The notes under the pieces were generated by a model that worked only from the letters and a program-made list of their open reading frames with translations, ran no database searches and had not been told where the DNA came from. The position numbers were made by a program, and so were the translations under genes. Positions 37,416 through 49,639 of a DNA stretch of 64,000 bases are shown here, piece after piece. Origin of the DNA: Erysipelothrix sp. HDW6C (GTDB lineage: Bacteria; Bacillota_I; Bacilli_A; Erysipelotrichales; Erysipelotrichaceae); the NCBI RefSeq assembly GCF_011299615.1, contig NZ_CP049861.1:310001-374000 (forward strand), in the 5' to 3' direction. Every line of letters begins with the position of its first letter. Within the stretch, counting starts at the first letter, position 1.

Positions 37416-37966
37416 TACTGTTCCTTCACATTATAGATATTCATAAGTTCCAGCACTTCTTTACCTTCGATGATATCTAAAATTGCCTGTGCTGCGCGAT
37501 CAATGGCTGTTTCTTCATCAATTTTTCCCATAACATAATCTGCGGTGTTAATAAGAGGGTTTTTACCAATCCCCACTTTAATACGGGTAAACTCCTGAGT
37601 TCCAAGATGATTGATAATACTCTTGATACCATTCTGTCCACCCGAGCTGCCTTTGGTGCGAATGCGCAAGATGCCTACATCAAGATCTTTGTCATCTGAT
37701 ATAACAATTATATCCTCAGGATACGCATCATAGTAATCAACAATCTCGCGAACAGACTCGCCCGATAGATTCATATAAGTTTGTGGTTTAACAAGTATAA
37801 CCTTTTCACCTCGCACAAATGTTTCTGCGATGAGTGCTTTAAACTTCTTCGTTGTGACACTCACTCCCAAAGCTTTCGCCACTTTATCAATGGTAATAAA
37901 TCCTGCATTGTGGCGCGTTTTTTCATATTGTTTTCCTGGGTTTCCTAACCCGACGATAATTTTCAT
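37415..37966 (-). CDS. pth: Peptidyl-tRNA hydrolase
   Basis: Releases peptides from peptidyl-tRNA. From the ATG at 37966 the product is 183 aa (MKIIVGLGNPGKQYEKTRHNAGF, with the catalytic His in RHNAGF). Other motifs: KPQTYMNLSGESV and the Asp in VISDDKDLD. AAGGTGG precedes this ATG; the GTG at 37975 would overlap it. Coupled to mfd. Confidence 0.96.
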   Translation of the reverse strand: MKIIVGLGNPGKQYEKTRHNAGFITIDKVAKALGVSVTTKKFKALIAETFVRGEKVILVKPQTYMNLSGESVREIVDYYDAYPEDIIVISDDKDLDVGILRIRTKGSSGGQNGIKSIINHLGTQEFTRIKVGIGKNPLINTADYVMGKIDEETAIDRAAQAILDIIEGKEVLELMNIYNVKEQ

Positions 37967-38005
37967 ACATACCACCTTTTAAATAAAAAGAATAAGGGGG
38001 TTCCC

Positions 38006-38620
38006 TTACTCTTTATTTGGATCATAGACGATCTTGAGATGACGATTGCGTCCTGAACCTTCGCTTACTGTGCGAATGTTAGGGAATTCCGTTAATTCTT
38101 TATGAATTGTACGACGTTCATCATTTGGCATTGGATCCAATGTTGCATCAACTTTCGTACGTTGAACTTGTTTTGCAATTCGCTTAGCCATTGCTTTAAG
38201 TTTTTGATAACGTTCGTTCTTATAGTTGTTGATGTCTAAACTAACAAAGAAGCGACGCTTGAACTGTGCGTTCACAGCATTCTTCACCAAAAGGTTTAAG
38301 CCTTCCAATGATTTTCCACCACGACCGATGAGAATTGCATTGTTCTCGGCATTGATAGCAATACGAATGTTGCTTTTACTTTGTTCAACACTGATCTCTA
38401 CAGCTTGCCCCATTCCATCAAAGAATGTTTGCAGGTAAGCCTTCACAAAATCCGATACATCACTGAGAGCATACACTTCAGCAGTTACACTAGCACCAAT
38501 ACCTAAGAAACCTGATTTTTCTTCAATGACATAGTAAACTAATTCATCTGGGTTTACATTTTTCTCGTTTGCAACTTGTTTGAGTAAATCATCCAAATTT
38601 TTGGCTGTATATTGCTTCAT
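38006..38620 (-). CDS. jag: Jag/KhpB RNA-binding protein
   Basis: 204 aa with three domains: an N-terminal Jag_N domain (MKQYTAKNLDDLLKQ, GFLGIG), a KH domain with the loop LIGRGGKSLEGL (about 96-107), and R3H at the C-terminus (NDERRTIHKEL). RNA chaperone linked in other Firmicutes to elongation and envelope control. It directly follows yidC, the usual arrangement. GGGAGG precedes the ATG. Confidence 0.95.
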   Translation of the reverse strand: MKQYTAKNLDDLLKQVANEKNVNPDELVYYVIEEKSGFLGIGASVTAEVYALSDVSDFVKAYLQTFFDGMGQAVEISVEQSKSNIRIAINAENNAILIGRGGKSLEGLNLLVKNAVNAQFKRRFFVSLDINNYKNERYQKLKAMAKRIAKQVQRTKVDATLDPMPNDERRTIHKELTEFPNIRTVSEGSGRNRHLKIVYDPNKE

Positions 38621-38634
38621 GATTGCCTCCCTTT

Positions 38635-39477
38635 TTAGTTATTTGCGTATTTGTTGTTAATGTATAACGTTTGTAATAATTGTGCTAACGCTGAAATCAT
38701 CCAGTATAAACTCATACCAATGTTCCATTGTAGGGCAAAGAATGTGATCATTGCCAATGACATATACATCATTGATTGACCAGGGTTTGCTGCTGGTTTA
38801 TCACCTGGACGTTTCTTCATCTTACGTTTTGTTAAGTATTGTGGTAAGAACATTGATAACGCTTGGAATATAACCATTAATGCAAAGATAACAATGTAGA
38901 CTACGTTTCCTTCTTGGAATCCTTGTACCGGTGTTCTTTCAAGGCTTTCTCCTAAGATTTTACCACTAATGATAAGATCAGCACGTGTTACGGCTTGATA
39001 CATTGCAATCATGATTGGTAATTGTAAGAATTGTCCACCCAATGCTGCCATTGGTTTGATATCGTGTTTTTCAAAGAGTTTTTGCATCTCAGTAGCTTTT
39101 GCCATTTTTGACTGTTGATCAGTACGATTGCGGTATTTTTCCTCAATACGTGCTTGATCAGGTCCGAGCAATTGCATTTTTTGTTGTTGTACTGTTGATT
39201 TGATTGAACTACGAAGAGTAACCAAACGAATTAAGACAGTAACAATAACGATTGATAAGAATGCGCCAGTGTATTGTGCAAAGAAGTTCAATATTTGTGC
39301 CATTGGCCAAACAAAGATTGCGCCAAACCAAGAGTCAACACCCCATGTCCATGCATCACCAAGGTGGATGATTGATTCTGGATAAACTTGTTTTGTAGCA
39401 GGGTCAATGTAGCTTGTACATCCTGTTAACAGAATCAGCAATAGACCCAGGAGTAATATTTTTTTATGTTTTTTCAT
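38635..39477 (-). CDS. yidC: Membrane protein insertase YidC (OxaA)
   Basis: Inserts membrane proteins alone or with SecYEG. Length 280 aa. A lipoprotein signal with lipobox LLTGC at about residues 16-20 precedes five membrane segments. The hydrophilic groove Arg is present in VTVLIRLVTLRSS. The motif ALGGQFLQLPIMIAMYQAV is conserved. The tail ends in NNKYANN and is short, as in Gram-positive YidC. TAGGAG precedes the ATG. Confidence 0.96.
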   Translation of the reverse strand: MKKHKKILLLGLLLILLTGCTSYIDPATKQVYPESIIHLGDAWTWGVDSWFGAIFVWPMAQILNFFAQYTGAFLSIVIVTVLIRLVTLRSSIKSTVQQQKMQLLGPDQARIEEKYRNRTDQQSKMAKATEMQKLFEKHDIKPMAALGGQFLQLPIMIAMYQAVTRADLIISGKILGESLERTPVQGFQEGNVVYIVIFALMVIFQALSMFLPQYLTKRKMKKRPGDKPAANPGQSMMYMSLAMITFFALQWNIGMSLYWMISALAQLLQTLYINNKYANN

Positions 39478-39502
39478 GTAAATCTCCTAACTTACGTACC
39501 TT

Positions 39503-39829
39503 TTATATTTTAACCGTTTTCAGTAGGTTTTCCAAGTCTTTTCGGTTTTCCTCGTAACTTGACTCCAAATAGTTCTTTCGTACCAGAACAATATAGTCAT
39601 AATCACTTGGAATCTCCGTAATTTCATGGAGCATCTCGCGAATTTGTCGCTTTGCTTTATTTCTAAAAACTGCATTACCAAGACGTTTGGGAACAGCAAT
39701 CCCAAAACGCGCATTTTCTTCAGCCCGTTCCTTAATGTATACACAAAACGATCCCGAATTTTTAAATCGTTTGCGTTGCATGATGCTTTGGAACTCAGCA
39801 GCTTTTTTTATCCGTTTCTCTTTTTTCAT
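39503..39829 (-). CDS. rnpA: Ribonuclease P protein component
   Basis: Protein subunit of RNase P, 108 aa. It shows KRIKKAAEFQ, the FGIAVPKRLGNAVFRNKAKRQIRE signature (RNR-type motif, given here as key residues N, R, K, R), and the YIVLVRK strand. The ribosome-binding site is weak. It lies downstream of rpmH, with the rpmH terminator between them, so its expression probably depends on read-through. Confidence 0.95.
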   Translation of the reverse strand: MKKEKRIKKAAEFQSIMQRKRFKNSGSFCVYIKERAEENARFGIAVPKRLGNAVFRNKAKRQIREMLHEITEIPSDYDYIVLVRKNYLESSYEENRKDLENLLKTVKI

Positions 39830-39849
39830 ATGTTTCTTTGTATTTTTAC

Positions 39850-39873
39850 AAAAAAGTCACCCGCATGGGTGAC
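39850..39873 (-). terminator. Terminator between rpmH and rnpA
   Basis: On the minus strand GTCACCC-ATGC-GGGTGAC is followed by six T. It begins 3 bases after the rpmH stop and would limit rnpA-yidC-jag transcription relative to rpmH. Confidence 0.9.
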
Positions 39874-39876
39874 TGA

Positions 39877-40011
39877 TTATGCAGATAACACTTTTCTTCC
39901 TTTTGATCTACGACGTGAAAGTACTCGGCGTCCGCCAACTGTTTTCATTCGGGCTCTAAAGCCATGGACCTTTTGGTGTTTCCGCTTGCTCGGTTGATAA
40001 GTTCTCTTCAT
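39877..40011 (-). CDS. rpmH: Ribosomal protein L34
   Basis: 44-residue large-subunit protein: [18 protein letters not shown], then the [15 protein letters not shown] region and the GRKVLSA end. All family hallmarks are present. GGAGGTGG precedes the ATG. A consensus promoter lies about 55 bases upstream. Confidence 0.98.
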   Translation of the reverse strand: MKRTYQPSKRKHQKVHGFRARMKTVGGRRVLSRRRSKGRKVLSA

Positions 40012-40062
40012 TGAAAACCACCTCCAGTTCTTCTTTGTACGATTAAGAGCAAATGCTTAGAA

Positions 40063-40091
40063 ATTATATATAATCTGTTCTCAAATGTCAA
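40063..40091 (-). promoter_or_regulatory. Consensus promoter of rpmH
   Basis: On the minus strand TTGACA (40091-40086) and TATAAT (40068-40063) are separated by exactly 17 bases, a perfect sigma-A match. It reads away from dnaA, at the edge of the origin. Confidence 0.88.
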
Positions 40092-40139
40092 CGCATGCAG
40101 GCAAATAGGCATTTTTTTTTCAAGTTTAAGAAATCTAAC

Positions 40140-40530
40140 ACAAAGTTATCAACAATCGTTACAGTTTTTTTCCTTTTATAACAGTATGGGGGAAAGCATC
40201 CCAATATCTGTTGAGAAATTGTGTTGAGAAATCGTCGAATTATATCTCTAAACTCGTAATCCACACGATTTACCCCATGTTTTCAACAATGTTTATCCAC
40301 ATAATGTGGATAGTGCGGGAAACTACTTTGAACCCCTTATAAACTGCATATTATTGTGTTTGAAATATGTTGTCAATTCGAATTAATCATTCAATTGCTA
40401 AAGTTATCAACAGTTGTGGATTACTTTTTCTACTTTCCCCATTCTTTCCACACACTGAATTTTGTGGACAAATGTGGAAAACTCTTGTTTGTCCACTGAA
40501 TAGGCGGCTTATTCGATTTCCAAATGTGGG
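40140..40530. other. oriC: Left part of oriC: DnaA-box cluster upstream of dnaA
   Basis: The 595 bases between rpmH and dnaA hold no credible gene. DnaA-box-like nonamers: TTATCAACA 40148 and 40404, TAATCCACA 40257, TTATCCACA 40293 (perfect), TGTGGATAG 40305, TGTGGATTA 40415, and weaker TTTCCACAC, TGTGGACAA and TGTGGAAAA between 40445 and 40485. Several are in opposed pairs. A weak extended -10 (TGTTATTAT, 40575-40583) precedes dnaA and its AAGGGAG. Confidence 0.88.
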
Positions 40531-40606
40531 AAACTTGTTTGTAAGTTTTTTTCATAAAAAAAGCCCTTTTTATTTGTTATTATAGTTCTAGTAAGGGAGC
40601 GCTGTT

Positions 40607-41971
40607 ATGACAACAATGAAGTTTTATTTAGAAGATGTTTGGGGCAAAGTCAAATTGTTTATTCAACAAAATAGTCCGCTCGACGATATGATTTTCAAGA
40701 CATATATTGAATCTGATACGCGTCTTGGGGCTTTAAATGAAGCCAGCGCCACCGTCGTTGTATCCACATATTTGCAAAAAGTAATCCTCCAGGATCAAAT
40801 TGATTACCTAAACAAAGCCATCAATAATGTATTAGACAAAGATAATATGGTCTGCGAAGTGATGGAAGAGGGAGAATTTGGTAAGAAAAATCCTGTAAAT
40901 ATTCCTATTATTCCTGAACAGCGTCAAGTTGTTCGTACAGATGGCGTTGTTGCAAATCAAACGTTTGATAACTTTGTTGTTGGACCCAGTAATAAAGAGA
41001 GCCATTCTGCTGCGCTAGGCTGTGCATACCGCCCCGGGCAATTCTATACACCTTTGTTTATCTATGGTAATTCCGGATTGGGAAAAACACACTTGCTCAA
41101 CGCAATTGGTAATTATATAAAAGCAAACAACCCAAATGCTAAAGTTTTCTATACATCAAGTTCTGATTTTGTACGCTTGGTTGCGTCATCCATTCAAAAT
41201 CGTGAAATCGAAGAGTTTAAAGATCAAATGTATGCCCTTGATGTGCTGTTAATTGATGATATTCAATTTTTAGCAGGTAAAGAGAAATCCCATGAGATTT
41301 TCTTCCATATTTTCAATGAACTCATCTACAATCGAAAACAAATTGTTATCACAAGTGATCGACTCCCCACAGAGATTAAGGGGCTTGAGGACCGCTTAAT
41401 TAGCCGTTTCTCATCGGGTCTCTCCGTCGGTGTCGACACACCTGAGTTCGAAACTTCGCTCGCCATATTAAAAATGAAAATTGCAAATCGTAGTGTCGAT
41501 CCTGATGTCTTTGATGAAGATGTATTGAGCTATGTTGCCGCAAATTATTCCAAAGATGTCCGGATGCTAGAAGGTGCACTCAATCGTCTTCTATTCTATT
41601 CCATTCAGTTCTCTGATAATGAACACATTGATATCGATATTGCCATGGCTGCTTTCAAGAGTAGCGGTGAGAAAATTCAATCAACAGAGCTTGATACAAA
41701 AACAATCAAGCGCATTGTCGCCGACTACTATGGTCTCACACAAGCGCAACTGGTATCCAAGGCACGAACAAAAGCAATTTCAAATGCTCGCCATATTGCT
41801 ATCTATTTGTCACGGAAACATCTGGATCTTCCCTACAACAAAATTGGTGAAGATTTTGGAAAACGTGATCACTCTACGATTATCAGTGCATGTGATAAAA
41901 TAGAAAAGAAATTAAAAGTTGATCAGTTATTGGGTAAAGCAATCTTTGAAATTGAAGGAAAATTCAAATAA
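40607..41971 (+). CDS. dnaA: Chromosomal replication initiator DnaA
   Basis: Binds DnaA boxes and opens the origin. Length 454 aa: domain I at about 1-85, linker, AAA+ domain with Walker A GNSGLGKTH and Walker B LLIDDIQF, arginine finger region RFSSGLSVGV, and C-terminal domain IV with the signature GKRDHSTIISACDKIEK. It is flanked by box clusters on both sides. AAGGGAG precedes the ATG. Confidence 0.98.
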   Translation: MTTMKFYLEDVWGKVKLFIQQNSPLDDMIFKTYIESDTRLGALNEASATVVVSTYLQKVILQDQIDYLNKAINNVLDKDNMVCEVMEEGEFGKKNPVNIPIIPEQRQVVRTDGVVANQTFDNFVVGPSNKESHSAALGCAYRPGQFYTPLFIYGNSGLGKTHLLNAIGNYIKANNPNAKVFYTSSSDFVRLVASSIQNREIEEFKDQMYALDVLLIDDIQFLAGKEKSHEIFFHIFNELIYNRKQIVITSDRLPTEIKGLEDRLISRFSSGLSVGVDTPEFETSLAILKMKIANRSVDPDVFDEDVLSYVAANYSKDVRMLEGALNRLLFYSIQFSDNEHIDIDIAMAAFKSSGEKIQSTELDTKTIKRIVADYYGLTQAQLVSKARTKAISNARHIAIYLSRKHLDLPYNKIGEDFGKRDHSTIISACDKIEKKLKVDQLLGKAIFEIEGKFK

Positions 41972-41998
41972 AGTGGAATTTCTGTTCTGCTTTTTTTT

Positions 41999-42135
41999 GT
42001 GGATTTTGTCCACAGTTATCCACAATTGTACCCCATCCTTTTAGGTCACTAATAGTCCTTACCTAAGGCTTATAATGTGTTTTGTCCACTTTCCCACACC
42101 CCTTAGTAATAGTAATTAAAGAATTTACTATAATA
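41999..42135 (+). other. oriC: Right part of oriC: DnaA boxes and DnaA-trio unwinding element
   Basis: Boxes TTGTCCACA 42006, TTATCCACA 42016 (perfect), TTGTCCACT 42082 and TTTCCCACA 42090 are followed by a C run. Then come trinucleotides TTAGTAATAGTAATTAA at 42103-42119 and AT-rich DNA. This box, GC cluster and TAG/TAA trio order is the basal unwinding element described for Bacillus oriC. Opening is therefore predicted just upstream of dnaN. Confidence 0.88.
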
Positions 42136-42191
42136 TAACGCGCGTTGCGTTATTATTATTTCAAGAATTGATGTTCTTGTTCACTGAATTA

Positions 42192-42200
42192 TGGTATAAT
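42192..42200 (+). promoter_or_regulatory. Extended -10 promoter of dnaN
   Basis: TGG-TATAAT at 42192-42200 is an extended -10; the -35 region is weak. dnaN starts 38 bases downstream after GCGGAGG. Confidence 0.65.
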
Positions 42201-42237
42201 AAGACCAATATTAATAATTAAAAAAGCGGAGGCATTT

Positions 42238-43356
42238 ATGAAGTTCAATATCAAAAAACAATCGTTGTATAAATCATTATCTTCTGTTGGTAGAGCAGCA
42301 TCAACTCATTCTCCTTTACCAATTCTCTCGGGAATTAAATTTGACTTAAGAAATGATGCCTTAACTTTAGTTGCAAGTGATTCCAATATTTCAATCCGTG
42401 AAATATTGGTTGCGAATGATGATAATAAACTCACTGTCTATGAAGAAGGTGAAGTTGTTTTAGAAGCGCGCTATATTCTTGAAGCAGTTCGTAAACTTGA
42501 TGCGGATATTATAAACATCGAAATCATTGATGGTGCTTTAACGCGCATCAGTGGTAATAAAGCAGAGTACAATATCAACGGAAGCAAAGCAGATTTGTAT
42601 CCAACCATTGATTTCTCGAAACCCGAGAAAGTTTTCAAATTACCGGGTTTTGTTTTATCTGAAATTATTTCGCAAACTGCTTTCGTATGTTCTACAAGCG
42701 AAGACCGTCCTATCTTTACAGGCGTTAACTTTAAGACAGACGGGAAAATTTTAAACAGTATTGCAACGGATAGCTATCGTTTGGCAAAGAAAACAATTGA
42801 GTTGCCTGAAGCAATTGACTTTAACATTTCTGTTCCTGCATCAAATCTTTATGAAGTGCAAAAATCAATCAGTGAGAACACAGATGTTATTATTGCTGTT
42901 TCAGACAAGCTGGTTCAATTCTACGTGGATTCAACATTGATTCAATCACGCTTAATTGACGGTCTATTCCCAGATGTTAGCCGTTTGATACCTGCAGAAT
43001 ATGGTTTTGAATTACTCGTAAACAAGCAAGAAATGATCAATGCAATTGACCGTTCTTCTTTCTTGAAGAGTGAAGGCTATTGGACTGTCAAACTTGAAGC
43101 AGGCCCTGAAGGGGTTGTTATTAGCTCGAAATCTCAAGAAATTGGATCTTCTGAGGAAGTCTTGAAACCGATTGAATATATTGGCGGCAATTTACGTATT
43201 TCATTCAGCGGTCGTTATATGATTGAAGCGTTGAAGTCATTTAAAACAGATGTTGTTAAAATTAAATTTGTTGGCGAGATGCAAGCATTTGTGCTCTTGA
43301 ATCCAGAAGATAATTCTATCATTCAATTAGCCTTGCCAGTTCGTACATTTGATTAG
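42238..43356 (+). CDS. dnaN: DNA polymerase III beta sliding clamp
   Basis: Ring-shaped processivity clamp, 372 aa, with three repeated clamp domains. Typical regions: PLPILSGIKFDL, the CSTSEDRPIFTGVNFK segment of domain II and the C-terminal LPVRT. GCGGAGG precedes the ATG. Followed by its own terminator. Confidence 0.97.
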   Translation: MKFNIKKQSLYKSLSSVGRAASTHSPLPILSGIKFDLRNDALTLVASDSNISIREILVANDDNKLTVYEEGEVVLEARYILEAVRKLDADIINIEIIDGALTRISGNKAEYNINGSKADLYPTIDFSKPEKVFKLPGFVLSEIISQTAFVCSTSEDRPIFTGVNFKTDGKILNSIATDSYRLAKKTIELPEAIDFNISVPASNLYEVQKSISENTDVIIAVSDKLVQFYVDSTLIQSRLIDGLFPDVSRLIPAEYGFELLVNKQEMINAIDRSSFLKSEGYWTVKLEAGPEGVVISSKSQEIGSSEEVLKPIEYIGGNLRISFSGRYMIEALKSFKTDVVKIKFVGEMQAFVLLNPEDNSIIQLALPVRTFD

Positions 43357-43365
43357 TATATAACG

Positions 43366-43399
43366 TGGATGTTGTCCTACAGGATGACATCTTTTTTTA
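43366..43399 (+). terminator. Terminator of dnaN
   Basis: GATGTTGTCCT (43368-43378) pairs with AGGATGACATC (43381-43391), including G-U pairs, and is followed by seven T. Confidence 0.85.
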
Positions 43400-43427
43400 T
43401 GTTTTTCTACCTGTATATTTTTACCAT

Positions 43428-43436
43428 TTATCCACA
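43428..43436 (+). other. Isolated perfect DnaA box
   Basis: TTATCCACA lies between the dnaN terminator and the S4 gene, 1.3 kb from the unwinding element. It may titrate DnaA or regulate the recF-gyr transcript; function unknown. Confidence 0.6.
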
Positions 43437-43548
43437 GGAACAAACTTTATTTTAATCCAATCGCAATGCGTTATAATGCTATGTTGAAAAGCGTGAAATT
43501 TATTCGAATTTATGTTAAAATAGAAGGGTATCAAAAAGGATGGATAAT

Positions 43549-43750
43549 ATGAAAAAAGAAGTGCCTTATATCACTCTGGGACAATTTCTTAAGATTAAAG
43601 ATTATGTGCAATCTGGCGGAGAAGCCAAGCATTTAATTCATACATTTTCAATTCAAGTCAACGGTGACGAAGAAAATCGCCGCGGTCGTAAATTGTACCC
43701 TGGAGATCAAGTTGTGATTAATGGGGAACCTCATGAAATTGCCAGCGATG

Positions 43751-43761
<11 letters not shown>
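43549..43761 (+). CDS. yaaA: S4-domain protein YaaA (RlbA)
   Basis: Small RNA-binding protein, 70 aa, typical of the dnaN-recF interval in Firmicutes. Features: ITLGQFLKIKDYVQSGGEAK, QVNGDEENRRGRKLYPGD and V.I.GE. The start at 43549 is preferred because AAGGATGG overlaps the upstream in-frame ATG at 43540. It overlaps recF by 11 bases. Confidence 0.92.
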
Positions 43762-46752
<2,991 letters not shown>

Positions 46753-46761
46753 GAGGAACGC

Positions 46762-49275
46762 ATGGAAGAAGAAAAACAATTTGATCGTGTAAAACAACGT
46801 AGTATTTCCGAAGAGATGAAGAAATCGTTTGTTTCGTATGCTATGTCTGTTATTGTCTCACGTGCGCTACCCGATGTTCGTGATGGATTAAAACCTGTTC
46901 ACCGTCGTATTTTATACGCGATGAATGACTTAGGAATGCACAGCGATAAACCTTATAAAAAGTCTGCACGTATTGTTGGGGACGTAATTGGTAAGTATCA
47001 CCCCCATGGTGATACTGCTGTTTATGACTCAATGGTTCGTATGTCACAAGATTTCTCGTATCGATACATGCTCATCGACGGTCATGGTAACTTTGGTTCC
47101 ATTGACGGTGATGGTGCAGCTGCGATGCGTTATACTGAAGCACGTATGTCAAAAATTTCGATGGAAATGCTTCGTGATATTAATAAAAATACAGTTGATT
47201 TCCAACCAAACTATGATGGTGAAGAACATGAACCAACTGTATTGCCTTCACGATTCCCCAATGTACTTGTAAATGGGGGAACGGGTATTGCGGTTGGGAT
47301 GGCTACTAATATTCCACCTCATAACCTTGGTGAAGTCATCGATGCAACAATTGCGTTGATTGAAAACCCTGAGATTACGATTCGTGAATTGATGGAAAAT
47401 TATATTTTTGGTCCTGACTTTCCAACAGGAGCATACCTCTTAGGGCGCTCTGGTATCAAGCAAGCATTTGAAACAGGACGTGGTTCTGTTGTAATGCGAT
47501 CAAAAGTTGCAGTGACAGAATTACCGAATGGTAAGCCAGTTCTAACCATTACTGAAATTCCATACCAAGTTAACAAAGCGAACATGGTTGAGAAAATTGC
47601 CTCACTTGTTCGCGAGAAGTTTATTGATGGAATCACCGACCTTCGCGATGAATCAAACCGTGAAGGAATTAAGATCGTTATTGAGTTACGCCGCGAGGTG
47701 CAACCCGAAGTTGTTCTTAATCAACTCTATCGTTTAACAGCAATGCAGTCATCATTTGGGGTGAATATGCTTGCGTTAGTGGACGGTCGTCCGGAATTGT
47801 TGAATTTATTGCAAATTCTTGAACATTATCGCGACCACCAGATTGAAATTATTACCCGTCGTACACAGTTTGACCTTAAAAAGGCTGAAGAACGGGCTCA
47901 TATTCTTGAGGGAATGATCATTGCCCTCGATAATATTGATGAAGTTATCAATATTATTCGTGCATCCAATGATGATGCTGAGGCAAGTGCCAAGCTTAAT
48001 GAGCGCTTTAATCTCTCACAGATTCAAGCGAAAGCCATTCTCGACATGCAATTCCGTCGTTTGACTGGATTGCAACGTGATCGTGTTGAATCAGAATATA
48101 AAGAATTGTTACTCACAATCGAAGACTTGAAAGATATTCTTGCTAACCACGACCGTGTTTTAAACATCGTGAAGGAAGACTTAATTGAAATCAAAACTAA
48201 ATTTGGTGATCCAAGACGCTCTGAAATCATTGAAGCGGATATTGATATGCTTGATGAGGATTTAATCCCAGTAGAACAAATCGTTGTTTCTATGACAATG
48301 AATGGTTATATCAAACGTACAACCATTGATTCATTCAATGTTCAAAATCGTGGTGGTAAAGGCGTTAAGGGAATGAGCACATATGATGAAGATGTCATAG
48401 ATCAATTCCTGGCACTTTCAACCCATGATTACTTAATGATGTTTACAAATAAAGGTAAAGTTTACCGTATACGTGGATTCAATGTCCCAGCTGCAAGTCG
48501 TACTGCAAAAGGGATACCAGTTGTAAACCTTCTAAACTTGGATGATGGCGAAGTTGTCAAAACACTTGTGAAAGTTCACAAAGATGATGAAGAGTCGAAA
48601 TATGCATTCTTTGTTACAAAACAAGGGATTGTTAAACGTGTTGAAGTGGGTGAGTTTGAATCTATTCGCCAAAACGGTAAGATTGCCATCACACTTCGTG
48701 AAGATGATGAACTTGTTGCTGTACGTATGACAAACGGGGAGAATGAAATTATCATCGGTGGTGATAACGGTAAAGCGGTTCGCTTTAAAGAAGATGAAGT
48801 CCGCGTTATGGGACGAAGTGCCTCGGGTGTTCGTGGATTTGACGTTGACGGCGGAAAAGTTGTTGGTGTTGCCACTGACCGTGAAGGTAACTACATTTTA
48901 GCAATTACTGAAAAAGGATATGGAAAACGTACTGAACTTGAAGAATACCGTCTAACAAAACGTGGCGCTAAAGGTGTAAAAACTGTTAATGTCACTGATA
49001 AGAATGGTAGTCTTGTTGCCCTTCGCGCTGTAAATGGTGAAGAAGAGTTGCTTGTTATTTCAAGTGATGGAACTGTTATTCGAACAGAAGTCAAAAATAT
49101 TGGTGTTTACGGACGATCAACAATTGGAGTACGTATCATCAATGTTGGTGAAGGCGATGTTGTTGCCTCTGTTGCAGTTATTAAACCAACAGAGACAATT
49201 GACGAGGATGCAGAGGCTGTGAGTGAAGACGATTCATTAACAGCTGAAGTCGTAGCCGAAGAACTTATTGATTAA
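46762..49275 (+). CDS. gyrA: DNA gyrase subunit A
   Basis: Cleavage-rejoining subunit, 837 aa. The catalytic Tyr is in RYTEARM (residue 124). The GyrA-box QNRGGKG is present, which marks true gyrase rather than ParC. The quinolone region reads [10 protein letters not shown], with Thr85 and Asp89 at the sites equal to E. coli 83 and 87. Neither is a known resistance residue. AGGAGG precedes the ATG, and it ends at its own terminator. Confidence 0.98.
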   Translation: MEEEKQFDRVKQRSISEEMKKSFVSYAMSVIVSRALPDVRDGLKPVHRRILYAMNDLGMHSDKPYKKSARIVGDVIGKYHPHGDTAVYDSMVRMSQDFSYRYMLIDGHGNFGSIDGDGAAAMRYTEARMSKISMEMLRDINKNTVDFQPNYDGEEHEPTVLPSRFPNVLVNGGTGIAVGMATNIPPHNLGEVIDATIALIENPEITIRELMENYIFGPDFPTGAYLLGRSGIKQAFETGRGSVVMRSKVAVTELPNGKPVLTITEIPYQVNKANMVEKIASLVREKFIDGITDLRDESNREGIKIVIELRREVQPEVVLNQLYRLTAMQSSFGVNMLALVDGRPELLNLLQILEHYRDHQIEIITRRTQFDLKKAEERAHILEGMIIALDNIDEVINIIRASNDDAEASAKLNERFNLSQIQAKAILDMQFRRLTGLQRDRVESEYKELLLTIEDLKDILANHDRVLNIVKEDLIEIKTKFGDPRRSEIIEADIDMLDEDLIPVEQIVVSMTMNGYIKRTTIDSFNVQNRGGKGVKGMSTYDEDVIDQFLALSTHDYLMMFTNKGKVYRIRGFNVPAASRTAKGIPVVNLLNLDDGEVVKTLVKVHKDDEESKYAFFVTKQGIVKRVEVGEFESIRQNGKIAITLREDDELVAVRMTNGENEIIIGGDNGKAVRFKEDEVRVMGRSASGVRGFDVDGGKVVGVATDREGNYILAITEKGYGKRTELEEYRLTKRGAKGVKTVNVTDKNGSLVALRAVNGEEELLVISSDGTVIRTEVKNIGVYGRSTIGVRIINVGEGDVVASVAVIKPTETIDEDAEAVSEDDSLTAEVVAEELID

Positions 49276-49282
49276 TATTAGT

Positions 49283-49315
49283 AAACAGCGCGTTAGTAAC
49301 GTGCTGTTTTTCTTT
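49283..49315 (+). terminator. Terminator of gyrA
   Basis: AACAGC-G-CGTT pairs with AACG-T-GCTGTT around 49284-49308, followed by a T run. Confidence 0.85.
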
Positions 49316-49391
49316 TGTGCTTGAATGAGGGTCTTTAACTGGATATTTCCGAGAGGGATTGGGGATTCAAATCAAAAAGCATAAGAGTGTT

Positions 49392-49420
49392 TGACATCAT
49401 ACACCCTTAAGGCTATAATT
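49392..49420 (+). promoter_or_regulatory. Consensus promoter of the serS leader
   Basis: TTGACA at 49392-49397 and TATAAT at 49415-49420 with a 17-base spacer, a perfect sigma-A match. Transcription would start near 49427. Confidence 0.9.
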
Positions 49421-49426
49421 TAAGAA

Positions 49427-49625
49427 ACTCATTGATAGGGACTAATACGAGAGACTTATTGCAGAGAGATGGTGTTTGGTGCAAACCATCATAATGACTT
49501 GTAGTTCAACCCTGGAGAGATTATTCGGCAACAACCGTTATCTGTTTAAGTAATGTTTCACGTGAAACATTAGAAAAAGGGTGGCACCACGATTCAATCG
49601 TCCCTTAAAGCGGTGTTTTTTTATT
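49427..49625 (+). promoter_or_regulatory. T-box riboswitch of serS, probably tRNA-Ser responsive
   Basis: The Stem I distal loop AGAGAG...TTGGTG lies near 49463-49481. The likely specifier TCA is at 49506-49508, followed by ACCC-TGGAG exactly as ATG is followed in the metN leader. The T-box GGGTGGCACCACG lies at 49579-49591 and a terminator with seven T ends at 49621. Just before the T-box, where Stem III is expected, lies a perfect parS palindrome. Transcripts continue into serS when uncharged tRNA-Ser binds, by family knowledge. Confidence 0.92.
49552..49571. other. parS: parS site inside the serS T-box leader
   Basis: TGTTTCACGTGAAACA at 49554-49569 matches the Bacillus ParB-binding consensus at all 16 bases. 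One AT/TT pair on each side extends the palindrome to 20 bases. The RNA copy can fold as an 8-bp stem with an ACGU loop, directly before the T-box element. It lies about 7.5 kb from the origin unwinding element. Confidence 0.9.
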
Positions 49626-49639
49626 TTCAGGAGGAAATT

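Noticed and set aside
40367-40585. 72-codon open frame in the oriC region
   Set aside because: It covers the DnaA-box cluster, has no SD and reads as low-complexity translation of AT-rich DNA.
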